DNA of 64,000 nucleotides from DASRDR01 sp963812945 [NCBI: uncultured Candidatus Rokubacteria bacterium] (GTDB lineage: Bacteria > Methylomirabilota > Methylomirabilia > Rokubacteriales), in the NCBI GenBank assembly GCA_963812945.1, contig CAWEXD010000008.1, forward strand, positions 186,001-250,000, in the 5' to 3' direction. Shown piece after piece: positions 40,955-49,445 of the stretch (its first letter is position 1; every line of letters starts with the position of its first letter). The notes beneath the pieces are model-generated. The model saw only the letters and a list, made by a program, of their open reading frames with translations, made no database searches and was not told the DNA's origin. A program made the translations under genes and the position numbers.

Positions 40955-43705
40955 TCAGTCCGCGTAGACGGTCAACTCGTGGACGGACCAGTCGTGGACG
41001 GGGTCGCCTCGCGTCAGGGTGAGCCGAAGCGCGCGGAGCACGGTCGGCGCGAAGTCGAGTCTCACCGATTCGACCCCGTCCCGGAGGAGCGCGATTCCCC
41101 CCCAGCGGAGGCCACCCTCGGTGGAGATGCGCGCGGCGAGCGGTCGCCAGACGGCGCCGTCCATCGAGCCTTCGAGCGTCACCGAGCGCGGCCAGTCCGA
41201 CGGCGTGCGCGTCCACACGCGCACGGCGCGCACGGGCGCGGTCGTGCGGAGATCAACCCGGAGCCAGTCGCCCGGGGTCTGTGGCCGGCCGGTCGCCCAC
41301 CGTGTGGAGCGGTCGCCATCGAGAGCCAGGCGCGCCTGCTCCGGGTGGAGTGAAGCAGTCAGCGCGACGTGGCCGGGTGCGAGAGACGCGCCCGGCTGCT
41401 CGGCGAGCGCCAGAGGCCGGAGCAGCACGAGCTCCCCGACTGCCTCGCGCACGACAGGCCGACCGAGCGCCTGCACGACTCGCACGACCCCCTCCGCGTC
41501 CACCGGCTCGAGGAGGGCGCCGGCGCCCGGCGTCCAGTCGACCGGCGCGGTCAGATCGGCCCGCGGCCCCACCCAGCCGGCCGCGTCCAGATTCAGGTTG
41601 GCCGGCACGACGCGCATGCCAGGGTCCGCGAGCGCCACGGCGCTTCCCCAGCCGTGATCGGCGTACAGCCGCCGGACGCCCGCGCTCCGCACTGCCCGGG
41701 CAATCTCTGCACCGTCGCGCCACGCGGCCGGCTGCAGTGGCGCGGACGGCTCCTGCCCGTAGACGAACAGCTCCGTAATCGTCCACGGCCAGCGCGCCTC
41801 GAGGCCGGTCTGGGTGATGCGCAGATAGCGGGCGGAGGTCGGCGCGAATCGGAGCTCGACCCGTCCGCTCCGGACCCGACCCATGGGTCGGCCAGCCGAC
41901 CAGTAGAGTGGGCCCACGTAGCTCGGAACCTCGAGCAGTCGACGCCAGTCCGAACGGTCGGTCGCGGCCTCGAGCGTGAGGCCGGCCGGCACCTCCTCGT
42001 AGACACGCGGCAGCCAGCGCACCATCGCGACCGGTCGCACGGCACCGAGATCGACCTCGACCCATTCGCCACCCCGCATCGAACCACCGGTGCGCCACGC
42101 GGTCCCCGCATCGCGATCGAGGATCCAGGCTGTTCGGGCCCCGTTCTCGCTGGCGGTGACCCGGAGCGTGTCGGGGTCGAGCTCGCGCAGCGGCACGCGC
42201 GTGGCGGCGAAGTTCGCGAAGACTCCCCCGAGGGGTGGGTAAGGGCGATACTCGAAGCGTGGGCCGAGAGCCCCCAGGCTTTGCCGGAGAGCGGTCCCGG
42301 ACCCACTGACCCACCATCCCATGGTGGTGGGCGGTGCGGCGTCGACCGCCCGGGCGTGCCGGGGAATCGTTTCCGCGTAGTGGTTCGACACGATCACGCG
42401 TTCGGCGGACACAAAGGTCAGATCGCGCCGCTCGGTACCCGATTGGTACAGCCGGATGACGCCATCCCGGACCAGCGCCTCGGCGACGCTGCGTTGCACG
42501 GCGGCCGGCGCCAGCTCCAGGAGGATCGGAGCCGGCAATGGAGGGTTGCCGCGAAGCAAACCACGGGCGATTCCGGCGCAGTGGGTCGTGATCAGGATGG
42601 CTCCCAGCAGGACGCCCATGCCGCGCCCGGGCAACGCGGCGAGTCCCGCGGCGGCGACCGCCGGCAGGGCGGTCCAGATGGGGGTGAGGTAGAAGACTCC
42701 TGGCCACAGGAGGTCCCCGTACCGTGACGCGACCACGGCCCCCAGGTTCACCGCGATCACACAGCCGAGCGCGGCCAGGTCAGCTTGCTGACGCCGGTCG
42801 GCCCGGCTTGCGTTCACTGCGACGAAGGCGAGCCCGACGTAGACCACGGTCAAGACGGAAGTCAGCACGTCGAGACCCGGGTTGAGCTCGAGGGGCACGC
42901 CGAGCAGGACCGGCCAGGCTCGGGCAAGACTGGACAGGTGTGCCAGCGCACCTTCGACCCCGACTCGTACGTCGAGCGGCGGGACCGGCGACCCCCGGCG
43001 CAGCGTGAACGCGTAGAGGAGATGTGGAAGGGCGCCGAGAACGAAGCCGAGCAGCGGCAGGACGATCTCAGCCCGGCTACGGGGTCGGTACCGGCCAAGC
43101 GCAAGCCGCAGGATCACGGCCGGCAGATAGACGATCGTCAGGAAATTCGTCCAGTAGCCGAGACCCATGACGAGCCCCAGCACCCCGAGTCGTCGCGCGG
43201 CTGTCGAGGAGGAGGCCTCGGGAATGCGACGCGCGAGGAGCAATGCGAGGGTCCCCAGGACCAGCGCCAGGTGGTAGTGGAGCCGGGCCTCCTGCGCCCA
43301 CCAGAGCGCAAAATCGGGCGGCACGGCGAACCACAGGGCCGCGAAGCCCGCTGCGCGCGGGCCCCAGGCCTCCCAGGTCAGGCGCACCACCAGCCCCACC
43401 CACGCGATGGACAGCAGGAGACTGACCAGTTCCAGGGTGGAGGGGGCGACGCCGAGGAGCGCGTACGCCACGCTGGCGAGATACACGTCGGCGGCGGTGC
43501 CCATGAAAGACTGCCCGGCAAAATAGACTGGGAACTCCCCGTGGAAGGCTGAGAGACCGTTCACTCCGATGGCCGCCTCGTCCACGCTCACACCGGACCC
43601 ACGGAGGAGGAGCGCGAGGCGCACGGTGGCGGCGAGGGCGAGCACGAGCCACACCGAGCGGACACACGCCGCGCGGCCCGGTCCCCACGATGCCGCGTCG
43701 ATCAC
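40955..43705 (-). CDS. Glycosyltransferase-39-like membrane protein with two discoidin-like domains
   Basis: A 916-aa protein. The first 430 residues have about eleven membrane spans and look like a GT-C or PMT-type glycosyltransferase (VSVDEAAIGVNGLSAFHG in the first loop, with the usual acidic residue). From about 505 to 650 and from about 778 to 916 are two beta-sandwich regions resembling F5/8 type C domains, each with a WEV/WLRVDLG-type strand and a closing LRITQTG or LRLTLTRGD strand. Between them lies a linker domain. The outward-facing domains could bind glycans. Probable role is building or holding a surface polysaccharide; the sugar donor is unknown. GTG start. Confidence 0.78.
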   Translation of the reverse strand: MIDAASWGPGRAACVRSVWLVLALAATVRLALLLRGSGVSVDEAAIGVNGLSAFHGEFPVYFAGQSFMGTAADVYLASVAYALLGVAPSTLELVSLLLSIAWVGLVVRLTWEAWGPRAAGFAALWFAVPPDFALWWAQEARLHYHLALVLGTLALLLARRIPEASSSTAARRLGVLGLVMGLGYWTNFLTIVYLPAVILRLALGRYRPRSRAEIVLPLLGFVLGALPHLLYAFTLRRGSPVPPLDVRVGVEGALAHLSSLARAWPVLLGVPLELNPGLDVLTSVLTVVYVGLAFVAVNASRADRRQQADLAALGCVIAVNLGAVVASRYGDLLWPGVFYLTPIWTALPAVAAAGLAALPGRGMGVLLGAILITTHCAGIARGLLRGNPPLPAPILLELAPAAVQRSVAEALVRDGVIRLYQSGTERRDLTFVSAERVIVSNHYAETIPRHARAVDAAPPTTMGWWVSGSGTALRQSLGALGPRFEYRPYPPLGGVFANFAATRVPLRELDPDTLRVTASENGARTAWILDRDAGTAWRTGGSMRGGEWVEVDLGAVRPVAMVRWLPRVYEEVPAGLTLEAATDRSDWRRLLEVPSYVGPLYWSAGRPMGRVRSGRVELRFAPTSARYLRITQTGLEARWPWTITELFVYGQEPSAPLQPAAWRDGAEIARAVRSAGVRRLYADHGWGSAVALADPGMRVVPANLNLDAAGWVGPRADLTAPVDWTPGAGALLEPVDAEGVVRVVQALGRPVVREAVGELVLLRPLALAEQPGASLAPGHVALTASLHPEQARLALDGDRSTRWATGRPQTPGDWLRVDLRTTAPVRAVRVWTRTPSDWPRSVTLEGSMDGAVWRPLAARISTEGGLRWGGIALLRDGVESVRLDFAPTVLRALRLTLTRGDPVHDWSVHELTVYAD

Positions 43706-43781
43706 GGGCCCAATTTAGACCATTCGCTCGCGTACGATCAGCACGTCGCGCACCGGTCTCGGCGGGAGAGCCGACAGCGCC

Positions 43782-43979
43782 TCAGCGGTGCCGGAACCAC
43801 GCACGCCCGGCGTTCAGCGCGACGATCCAGGCGACCCCGCCGCCCACGAGCCAGAGGATCGACAGCACGAGGTCCCGCGTCAGCTCCCCTCGCTCGAAGT
43901 GCGGCCAGACCCACCAGAGCCCGAACAGGAGGGCGCCCAGCCAGACGGCCATGAGCACCCCCCACAGGAAGGCAAGCAT
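43782..43979 (-). CDS. Small two-span membrane protein
   Basis: A 65-aa protein, MLAFLWGVLMAVWLGALLFG then a polar loop (PHFERGELTRD) and a second span LSILWLVGGGVAWIVAL. It follows the Nramp-like transporter gene by 52 nt, but a perfect 14-bp hairpin lies in between, so co-expression may be limited. No family is recognised. Its composition and clear two-helix pattern favour a real gene; it could be a small subunit or unrelated. Confidence 0.6.
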   Translation of the reverse strand: MLAFLWGVLMAVWLGALLFGLWWVWPHFERGELTRDLVLSILWLVGGGVAWIVALNAGRAWFRHR

Positions 43980-43992
43980 CGGGACGGTCAGC

Positions 43993-44023
43993 GCGGGTGG
44001 CCGCGGGTCCCGCGGCCACCCGC
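43993..44023. terminator. Hairpin after the Nramp-like gene
   Basis: A perfect 14-bp stem (GCGGGTGGCCGCGG and its complement) with a 3-nt loop, 8 nt beyond the transporter stop at 44032. No U-run follows on the minus strand. It is the strongest hairpin in the window. Confidence 0.7.
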
Positions 44024-44031
44024 CGGAGGGA

Positions 44032-45561
44032 TCACGGGCACAAGAGCTTCGCCTGCTTGCAGGCCTCGACGGGCAGCACGGTGACCGCCCAGTAGCCGAC
44101 CCCGCCGAACCCGGTAACGACCGTGATCCAGAGGAGCGCCGTGTTCAGCCGGCTGACCTTGAAGCCGTCGGGCAGCCGCCGGTTGTTGATCAGCCAGATC
44201 TGCCACGCTCCGATCGACCGGTAGACCAGGGCCGAGATAGCCACCCCGATCCACAGGATGAACGGCTGGGCGACGGTGATCAGGTAGAAGCCGGCCAGGA
44301 CGGCTGCCGTGACGACGATGAAGTAGTAGAAACGGTACGGTCGTCGCGTCTTCCCCCCCTTGGTGACCGCGATCGCGTCGCAGGTCGTCCGCCCGATGAA
44401 CGTGTCGTAGAAGGGGAACTGGGCGTCGTAGAGCGTCACCATGATGAAGAGGAGCATCAGCCAGCCTGCCATCGGCCCCATGACGCCCTGGGCGATGGTG
44501 GCCATCTGGATCGGCACCATGACGCCGCTCGGGACCTTGCCGGTCTTCAGGAAGTCTTCGTGGAGATACGCGAGCCCCGCGACCGAGTAGAGATAGGTCA
44601 TGATGACCCCGCCGATGATGGCCCACCAGAGGATCAGGCTGTAGCCGCCCAGCTTGACCCACTGGTCCATCTTGCGGCGCTCCTCCGGGTCGTTCGTGTT
44701 CCAGCGGATCTCCTCGGCGGTGATCTTCTCGGGAGGCCGGAGCACGCCGGTGACGCGGCCGGCATGGCGACCCATTCCGAAGCCCGCCTCGATGACCCAG
44801 AAGCTCACCCACATGAGGCTCCCGCCCGGCTGGTTGAACAGCGCCAGCGCGAGGGTCTTTTCGAGTTGCTGCGGGTAGCCCTCCCGGAGGAACGTCACGC
44901 CGAGGTACCCCATCAGGACCTGCCAGTAGTGGTGGGGCTTGGCCGCGATCAGGGTGATGACGAGGACCAGGAAGATGTTGGCGAACATGATCACCGTGAA
45001 GAACTTCGCCATGAACCCGTACGTGCGGTCGGAGAAGTAGAAAACGACCAGCACGGCGAGCAGCGCGATGACCGACCAGATGTAACTCGCCGGCAAGCCC
45101 CAGGCCTGGAGCGCCTTCGGCGTCGAGATGCCGGTGAAGCGCTCGGCCGCCACGACAGCCCCGCCCATCCAGGCCGGCCAGGCCCAGGTCAGGATCGCCG
45201 CGATCGCCCAGAACCACGGCCAGAAGTTCCGCGGCGCGAGGTCAGCCGTCGCCGCGAAGAACGAGCGGCCGGTGCAGACGCTGTACTTGATGCACTCGTA
45301 GACGAGGGCCGTCTCCAGCACGACGGAGACCGTCATGAGCCAGTGCATGTGGAGCGTGCCGCGCGCGGCGACGTTCGGCAGGAGGTAGGCCTCGCCGCCG
45401 CCGATCGAGATGCCGAAGTTGATCGCCTGCGGGCCGAGCGCGGCCAGCATGCCCGCGAGGGTCAGGGGGAAGGGATTGGGGACCTTGTGGAAGCCCCCGG
45501 CGTGTCCGGCGCCCACGCCCGCTGGCATGGGAGAGGTCGCGGTCGCGACTCGGTCGGCCAT
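44032..45561 (-). CDS. Nramp-like (LeuT-fold) transporter
   Basis: A 509-aa membrane protein with about 12 spans, from ATG 45561 with GGAGG 5 nt upstream. The opening LGPQAINFGISIGGGEAYLLPN (in two parts, residues 42-63) aligns with Nramp helix 1, and later helices match distant Nramp-related proteins. The metal-binding D-P-G-N of true Nramp transporters is replaced by G-G-G-E, and no M-P-H motif is seen in helix 6. It may therefore carry a non-metal solute or a metal by other ligands. A relationship with other LeuT-fold carriers is possible. It ends at a strong hairpin. Confidence 0.65.
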   Translation of the reverse strand: MADRVATATSPMPAGVGAGHAGGFHKVPNPFPLTLAGMLAALGPQAINFGISIGGGEAYLLPNVAARGTLHMHWLMTVSVVLETALVYECIKYSVCTGRSFFAATADLAPRNFWPWFWAIAAILTWAWPAWMGGAVVAAERFTGISTPKALQAWGLPASYIWSVIALLAVLVVFYFSDRTYGFMAKFFTVIMFANIFLVLVITLIAAKPHHYWQVLMGYLGVTFLREGYPQQLEKTLALALFNQPGGSLMWVSFWVIEAGFGMGRHAGRVTGVLRPPEKITAEEIRWNTNDPEERRKMDQWVKLGGYSLILWWAIIGGVIMTYLYSVAGLAYLHEDFLKTGKVPSGVMVPIQMATIAQGVMGPMAGWLMLLFIMVTLYDAQFPFYDTFIGRTTCDAIAVTKGGKTRRPYRFYYFIVVTAAVLAGFYLITVAQPFILWIGVAISALVYRSIGAWQIWLINNRRLPDGFKVSRLNTALLWITVVTGFGGVGYWAVTVLPVEACKQAKLLCP

Positions 45562-45870
45562 GACACCCTCCTTCTCGGGAGTGTCCCGGAGAGGAGCGAC
45601 ATGTCCCGGGCGCCCCCCGGCGACCGGCCCTGGGAGTGACGACGGGTCGCGAGGGGGCGGTTCGTCGCGCGGCGCCCGGCATCGTGGCGGCCCGCGGGCA
45701 CGGCGCCGTCCGGGCCGACCCTGGCGGTCAGCGCCGCGACAGGAGGATTGTCCGGAGACAGCGTTCGGGAGCATATCGCCCTCCCGAGAGCCGGACGGAT
45801 CCACGACGGTCGGCGGGAGTATTCGCCACCCGGCGGCGGGCTGTCAAGAGCCCGCCGCCACCAAGCAGGC
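45562..45870. other. Non-coding gap before the Nramp-like gene, with a hairpin
   Basis: About 309 bp. A perfect 11-bp stem (GGCGGCGGGCT and complement, loop GTCAAG) at 45832-45859 lies 12 nt past the stop of the asparaginase gene and probably ends that transcript. The rest should hold the transporter promoter, but no clear -35/-10 pair was found on the minus strand. No gene is supported here. Confidence 0.55.
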
Positions 45871-46803
45871 CTAGAAGGGAAGCACCGGGCCCGGGGCGGT
45901 GGGGACCCACCAGCCCACCGGCATGAACACCGTCGAGTGCGCGTGCGCGAGGCGGCCGCGCCAGTCCATGAGGATCAGACCGCCGCTCCCGTGCCCCTCC
46001 TCGCGGACGATGTCGAGGGCCACCTCCGCCGCCAGCTGCGGGTCGTCGAGCTCCTTCAGCATGTCCAGCACCGTCTTGGCGAGCACCGTGCGGATGAACG
46101 CCTCGCCGTGCCCCGTCGTCGACACCCCGCCCAGCCGGCTGTCCGCGTAGGTGCCGGCGCCGATCAGGGCGGAGTCCCCGACCCGCCCGGGGCGCTTGCC
46201 CGTGTAGCCTCCGGTCGACGTGCCGGCCGCGATCCGGCCGCGGACGTCGATCGCCACGGCTCCCACCGTGCCGCCCACGGTCTTCCCCACGGGCCCGCCC
46301 GGTGTTCCGGAGACCCCCGGGACCGGTGTGACGCCGCCGTCCCGGCGCGCCGCCAGATGCTCGGCCAGGCGCCGGCGCTGCGGCTCGGTCACGAGCGCGT
46401 CCGAGGAGCAGAGCGGCACTCCCTGCTCGCGGGCGAAGTCGAGCGCGCCGTCGCCGACGAGCAGCACGTGCCGGCCGTCGTGCAGGATCCGGCGCGCGAG
46501 GCCGATGGGGCTCAGGACGCCGCTCACGGCCCCCACGGCGCCGGCCTGGAGGTCGTCGCCCTCCATGATCGAGGCGTCGCACTCGACCGTGCCCCGCTCC
46601 GTCAAGGCCGAGCCGTGCCCGGCGTTGAAGCGCGGATGCTCCTCCATGGCCCGGATGGTGGCCTCCACCGCGTCGAGCGCCGAGCCACCGTCCCGGAGGA
46701 CCGCCTGTCCCCGGCCGAGGGCCCCCTCGAGGGCCGCCCGGTACGTGGGCTTGTCGTCCGGGTCGCCTCCGGCACCGCCGTGGGCGATGAGCGCGGGAAC
46801 CAT
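45871..46803 (-). CDS. Isoaspartyl peptidase/L-asparaginase (plant-type Ntn hydrolase)
   Basis: A 310-aa Ntn-hydrolase precursor. The autocleavage site gives Thr179 in GGTVGAVAID as the new N-terminal nucleophile, followed by RGRIAAGTSTGGYTGKRPGR with the Thr and Arg residues that hold the substrate carboxylates, and GAGTYADSR. ALIAHGGAGG opens the alpha chain. It hydrolyses beta-aspartyl dipeptides and asparagine in the cytoplasm, removing damaged isoaspartyl peptides. ATG 46803 was chosen since TATGAT lies 7 nt before it and the longer frames run into the divergent glycosylase gene. Confidence 0.9.
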   Translation of the reverse strand: MVPALIAHGGAGGDPDDKPTYRAALEGALGRGQAVLRDGGSALDAVEATIRAMEEHPRFNAGHGSALTERGTVECDASIMEGDDLQAGAVGAVSGVLSPIGLARRILHDGRHVLLVGDGALDFAREQGVPLCSSDALVTEPQRRRLAEHLAARRDGGVTPVPGVSGTPGGPVGKTVGGTVGAVAIDVRGRIAAGTSTGGYTGKRPGRVGDSALIGAGTYADSRLGGVSTTGHGEAFIRTVLAKTVLDMLKELDDPQLAAEVALDIVREEGHGSGGLILMDWRGRLAHAHSTVFMPVGWWVPTAPGPVLPF

Positions 46804-46825
46804 CGGCCCTATCATAACGGGGGAC
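46804..46825. promoter_or_regulatory. 22-bp divergent promoter
   Basis: The gap between the two start codons contains CTATCATAAC. Read on plus, TATCAT (46810-46815) lies 10 nt before the glycosylase ATG; read on minus, TATGAT (46816-46811) lies 7 nt before the asparaginase ATG. The two -10 elements overlap by five bases, so both mRNAs would be leaderless or almost so. Confidence 0.5.
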
Positions 46826-47569
46826 ATGGATCTCCGGACGCTTCAAGAGCGCATCGTGACGTGCCGGCGCTGCCCGCGCCTCGTGCGGCACCGGGAGGCC
46901 GTCGCCGCGCCGCCGCCCCGGCGCTTTCTCGGGGAGTCGTACTGGGCGCGTCCCGTCCCGAGCCTCGGGACGGCATCGGCGCGGCTCCTCCTCGTCGGCC
47001 TGGCCCCCGCCGCTCACGGAGGGAACCGCACGGGCCGCATGTTCACCGGCGACGCCGCGGGCGGAAGCGGCGAGTGGCTGGCGCGGACCCTTCACCTCCA
47101 CGGCTTCGCGACGCAGCCGACGTCCCGGCACCGGGGGGACGGGTTTCGGCTGGTGGACGCGTACATCACCGCCGCAATCCACTGCGCGCCGCCGGACAAC
47201 CGGCCGACGCCGGCCGAGCTCGACCGCTGCGCCGGCTATCTCCACGACGAGCTCCGTCTCCTGCGGCGCGTCCGGGTCGTGGTGGGGCTCGGGCGGATCG
47301 GGTTCGAGGCGTACCTCTCTGCGGCGGCGGCGGTCGGGTGGCCGGTGCCGAGACCCCGCCCGCGCTTCGCCCACGGGGCGAGCGTCGAGCTGCCCTGGGG
47401 GGTGACGCTCCTCGCGACCTACCATCCCAGCCGTCAGAACACGCAGACCGGGCGCCTCTCGTGGCCCATGTTCGATGCGGTGTTCGCGGAAGCCCGGCGA
47501 CGTCTGTCCGAGGCGCCCATGGCCCGGCGGCGCTCGGCGCCACCGCCCGGACCCGCCCGACCCGGCTGA
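46826..47569 (+). CDS. Type 5 uracil-DNA glycosylase (UdgB)
   Basis: A 247-aa DNA-repair enzyme. Cys13 and Cys16 (TCRRCPRL) plus Cys in HCAPPDNRP and in ELDRCAGYL give the four ligands of the iron-sulfur cluster of family 4/5 UDGs. Motif A is GLAPAAHGGNRTGRMFTGDAAG in two halves, with Ala instead of the catalytic Asp/Asn, which is the hallmark of family 5. Motif C is TYHPSRQNTQTGRLS. It removes uracil and other deaminated bases from double-stranded DNA. The start has no classic ribosome site. The C-terminal 20 residues are Arg/Pro-rich and probably disordered. Confidence 0.92.
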   Translation: MDLRTLQERIVTCRRCPRLVRHREAVAAPPPRRFLGESYWARPVPSLGTASARLLLVGLAPAAHGGNRTGRMFTGDAAGGSGEWLARTLHLHGFATQPTSRHRGDGFRLVDAYITAAIHCAPPDNRPTPAELDRCAGYLHDELRLLRRVRVVVGLGRIGFEAYLSAAAAVGWPVPRPRPRFAHGASVELPWGVTLLATYHPSRQNTQTGRLSWPMFDAVFAEARRRLSEAPMARRRSAPPPGPARPG

Positions 47570-47573
47570 GCCT

Positions 47574-48467
47574 TCAGCCCGTCCGGACGCGGCCCGTCAG
47601 GGCGAGCCACAGCCCGCCGAGGATGAGCGCCCCGCCCCCGGCCGTGAACGCGGTCGCCGGCTCACCCAGCCAGGTGACGCCGAGGAGGGCGCCGACGAGG
47701 GGCTGCACGTTGAGGAAGATGGCCGCGCGCGCGGCGGTCACCCGCTCGAGCGCCCAGTTCCAGACGAGGTATCCCAGCCCCGTGATGACCACGGCGAGGT
47801 AGAGCCCCGCGGCCACGGCGGCGGCGCTCCAGACCGGGCGCCGACCGGCTAGCCACTCGACGAGCACGAGCGGCGCGGTCGTCGCCACGCCCCAGAGGAG
47901 CGACCAGGCGGTGACCCGGACGCTCGAGTGCCGCGCGAGGACGGCCCGCCCGATCAGCGAGTAGGCCGCGTAGCCGACCCCGGAGAGGAGGAGCAGGAGG
48001 TCTCCTCGCCAGCGAGGAACGAGCGCCACCGTCACGCCCGGAATGCCGTTGACCACCACGATGGTCGCCCCGAGGAGCGCCAGCAGCGTGCCCCAGGCTT
48101 CCCGGCGCGTCAGCCGCTCCCCGAGCACGAGGGGTGACAGCGCCACCATGGTCACGGGCTCGACCGCGATGAGGAGCGCGCCGTTCGTGGCGGTCGACCA
48201 GGCGAGCCCCCAGTGGGACGCCGCCGTCGCGAGCGTGAACCCGACGAAGCCCATCCAGAAGAGCGCCCAGCGGTCGGCCCGGGAGACGCGGGACCTGCGC
48301 GGGCCCGGCCGCACCAGACCGACCGGTGCCAGGATGAGCCACCCGATGGCGAGGCGCCCGAAGGCGAGCGTGACCGGACCCAGGTCGTCCACCGCCAGCC
48401 GCACGGCGACGTACGAGGTCCCGAACACCGCGTTCGCGGTGAGCAGAACGAGGTCGGCCGGCGTCAC
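47574..48467 (-). CDS. EamA/DMT-family transporter
   Basis: A 297-aa inner-membrane protein with ten predicted spans arranged as two EamA repeats. The first begins LTANAVFGTSYVAVRLAV and the second with the LLLLSGVGYAAYSLIGRAV segment, each containing the usual Gly/Ala-rich helix packing residues. DMT carriers mostly export amino acids or other metabolites, and the direction cannot be told from sequence. GTG 48467 is the start. It is convergent with the glycosylase gene (4-nt gap) and precedes no obvious partner. Confidence 0.88.
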   Translation of the reverse strand: MTPADLVLLTANAVFGTSYVAVRLAVDDLGPVTLAFGRLAIGWLILAPVGLVRPGPRRSRVSRADRWALFWMGFVGFTLATAASHWGLAWSTATNGALLIAVEPVTMVALSPLVLGERLTRREAWGTLLALLGATIVVVNGIPGVTVALVPRWRGDLLLLLSGVGYAAYSLIGRAVLARHSSVRVTAWSLLWGVATTAPLVLVEWLAGRRPVWSAAAVAAGLYLAVVITGLGYLVWNWALERVTAARAAIFLNVQPLVGALLGVTWLGEPATAFTAGGGALILGGLWLALTGRVRTG

Positions 48468-48485
48468 GCGGACGTCAGGGCGACG

Positions 48486-48980
48486 TCAGAGATAGGCGAG
48501 CAGCCGCCCGCAGGAGACGACGCCGATCCAGAGCAGGAGCGACGCGACGGCCGACACGCGCGCCATCGCGGGCGCCGGCGTCGAGCGGTCCCAGGTCCCG
48601 ATCGACCGGAACGTCCAGCGATGAAAGGCCCAGGCGTTGAGCCCGGCCAGGACGATCAGGGAGAGCTTCACCCAGAAGGCGGGGTTCGCGATCCACTCGG
48701 TGGCGTGCGCCGCGAACATGCCGAACCCGGAGGGCACGACGAGGAGGAGCCCGGCGCGCGACCACGGGAGAAGATGGCGCGCCAGGTCCGACACCGGGAT
48801 GCGCGGCGAGAACCCGAGGAGCCGGAGGTCGAACATCACGGCGGCGCCGACGAGCAGGACGAATCCCAGGATGTGCGTGATCTCGACGATCGGGTAGAGC
48901 CAGAGCCAGTGGCGCATCGCGGCCGCGAAGCCGCTGGACTCGAGCCAGACCAGCCAGGCCGGGCCCTCCGGCGGGTGCAC
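48486..48980 (-). CDS. DUF6644-type membrane protein
   Basis: A 164-aa protein with four membrane spans. AWLVWLESSGFAAAMRHWLW leads into PIVEITHILGFVLLVGAAVM, with a Glu and His in the second helix, then FDLRLLGF and a third helix near residue 85. This arrangement, including the E-x-x-H pair, matches the DUF6644 family, which lies near DUF6152 secreted proteins in many genomes, exactly as here. The E/H pair could bind heme or a metal, but no function is known. GTG start. The next gene, DUF6152, lies upstream on the same strand by 28 nt. Confidence 0.8.
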   Translation of the reverse strand: MHPPEGPAWLVWLESSGFAAAMRHWLWLYPIVEITHILGFVLLVGAAVMFDLRLLGFSPRIPVSDLARHLLPWSRAGLLLVVPSGFGMFAAHATEWIANPAFWVKLSLIVLAGLNAWAFHRWTFRSIGTWDRSTPAPAMARVSAVASLLLWIGVVSCGRLLAYL

Positions 48981-49008
48981 TAGCGCGACCGATCCGATGG
49001 CGGGCGCG

Positions 49009-49380
49009 TCACCGCAGCTGGATCGTCTTGCCGTCGATGGCGATCCACTCCGCCCGCATCTCGTCCGGATCGGTCCGGCTGGGATAGCCCATGACTGTCG
49101 CCGCGACTCCCGACTTGAGCGTCGCTGCCGGCAGTCCGCGGTTCTCCATCCGGGACGGCGGCGCCAGCGTCACCACCCACTCCTTCTCAGGCGTGGCGAG
49201 ACGCACGTAGCCGTGCGGATGCTCGTAGCCGGACACCTTGATCGTCCCGGCGAGGGTCAGGGGCTTGCTGGCGTCGTAGCCGCTCCACCCATGATGGGCG
49301 AGCGCGGCGGTGGCGCAGATCAGCGCGAGAGCCAGCCCCGCGACGGCCGGCATCCTGTCTCGGGTCTTCCGTCGAAGCAT
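49009..49380 (-). CDS. DUF6152 secreted protein
   Basis: A 123-aa exported protein. Signal peptide: MLRRKTRDRMPAVAGLALA and a hydrophobic stretch ending ATAALA, followed by HHGWSGYDASKP, the family hallmark at the mature N-terminus. The His-His pair directly at the cleavage site could bind copper or another metal. The rest is a small beta-barrel (TIKVSGYEHPHGYVRL; WVVTLAPPSRMENRGL). ATG 49380 has GGAGGTGACC upstream. It is followed by the DUF6644 membrane gene; the two probably act together in the envelope on an unknown task. Confidence 0.85.
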   Translation of the reverse strand: MLRRKTRDRMPAVAGLALALICATAALAHHGWSGYDASKPLTLAGTIKVSGYEHPHGYVRLATPEKEWVVTLAPPSRMENRGLPAATLKSGVAATVMGYPSRTDPDEMRAEWIAIDGKTIQLR

Positions 49381-49445
49381 GGTCACCTCCGCAGCAGGAA
49401 CGTCTCCCGCTATTGAACCACGGTGCCACCGGCTCCGCCACCGCG

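Noticed and set aside
43690-45639. Plus-strand frame of about 650 codons opposite the Nramp-like gene
   Set aside because: Antisense to a clear membrane protein; very rich in Asp, Arg, His and Gly and without family features.
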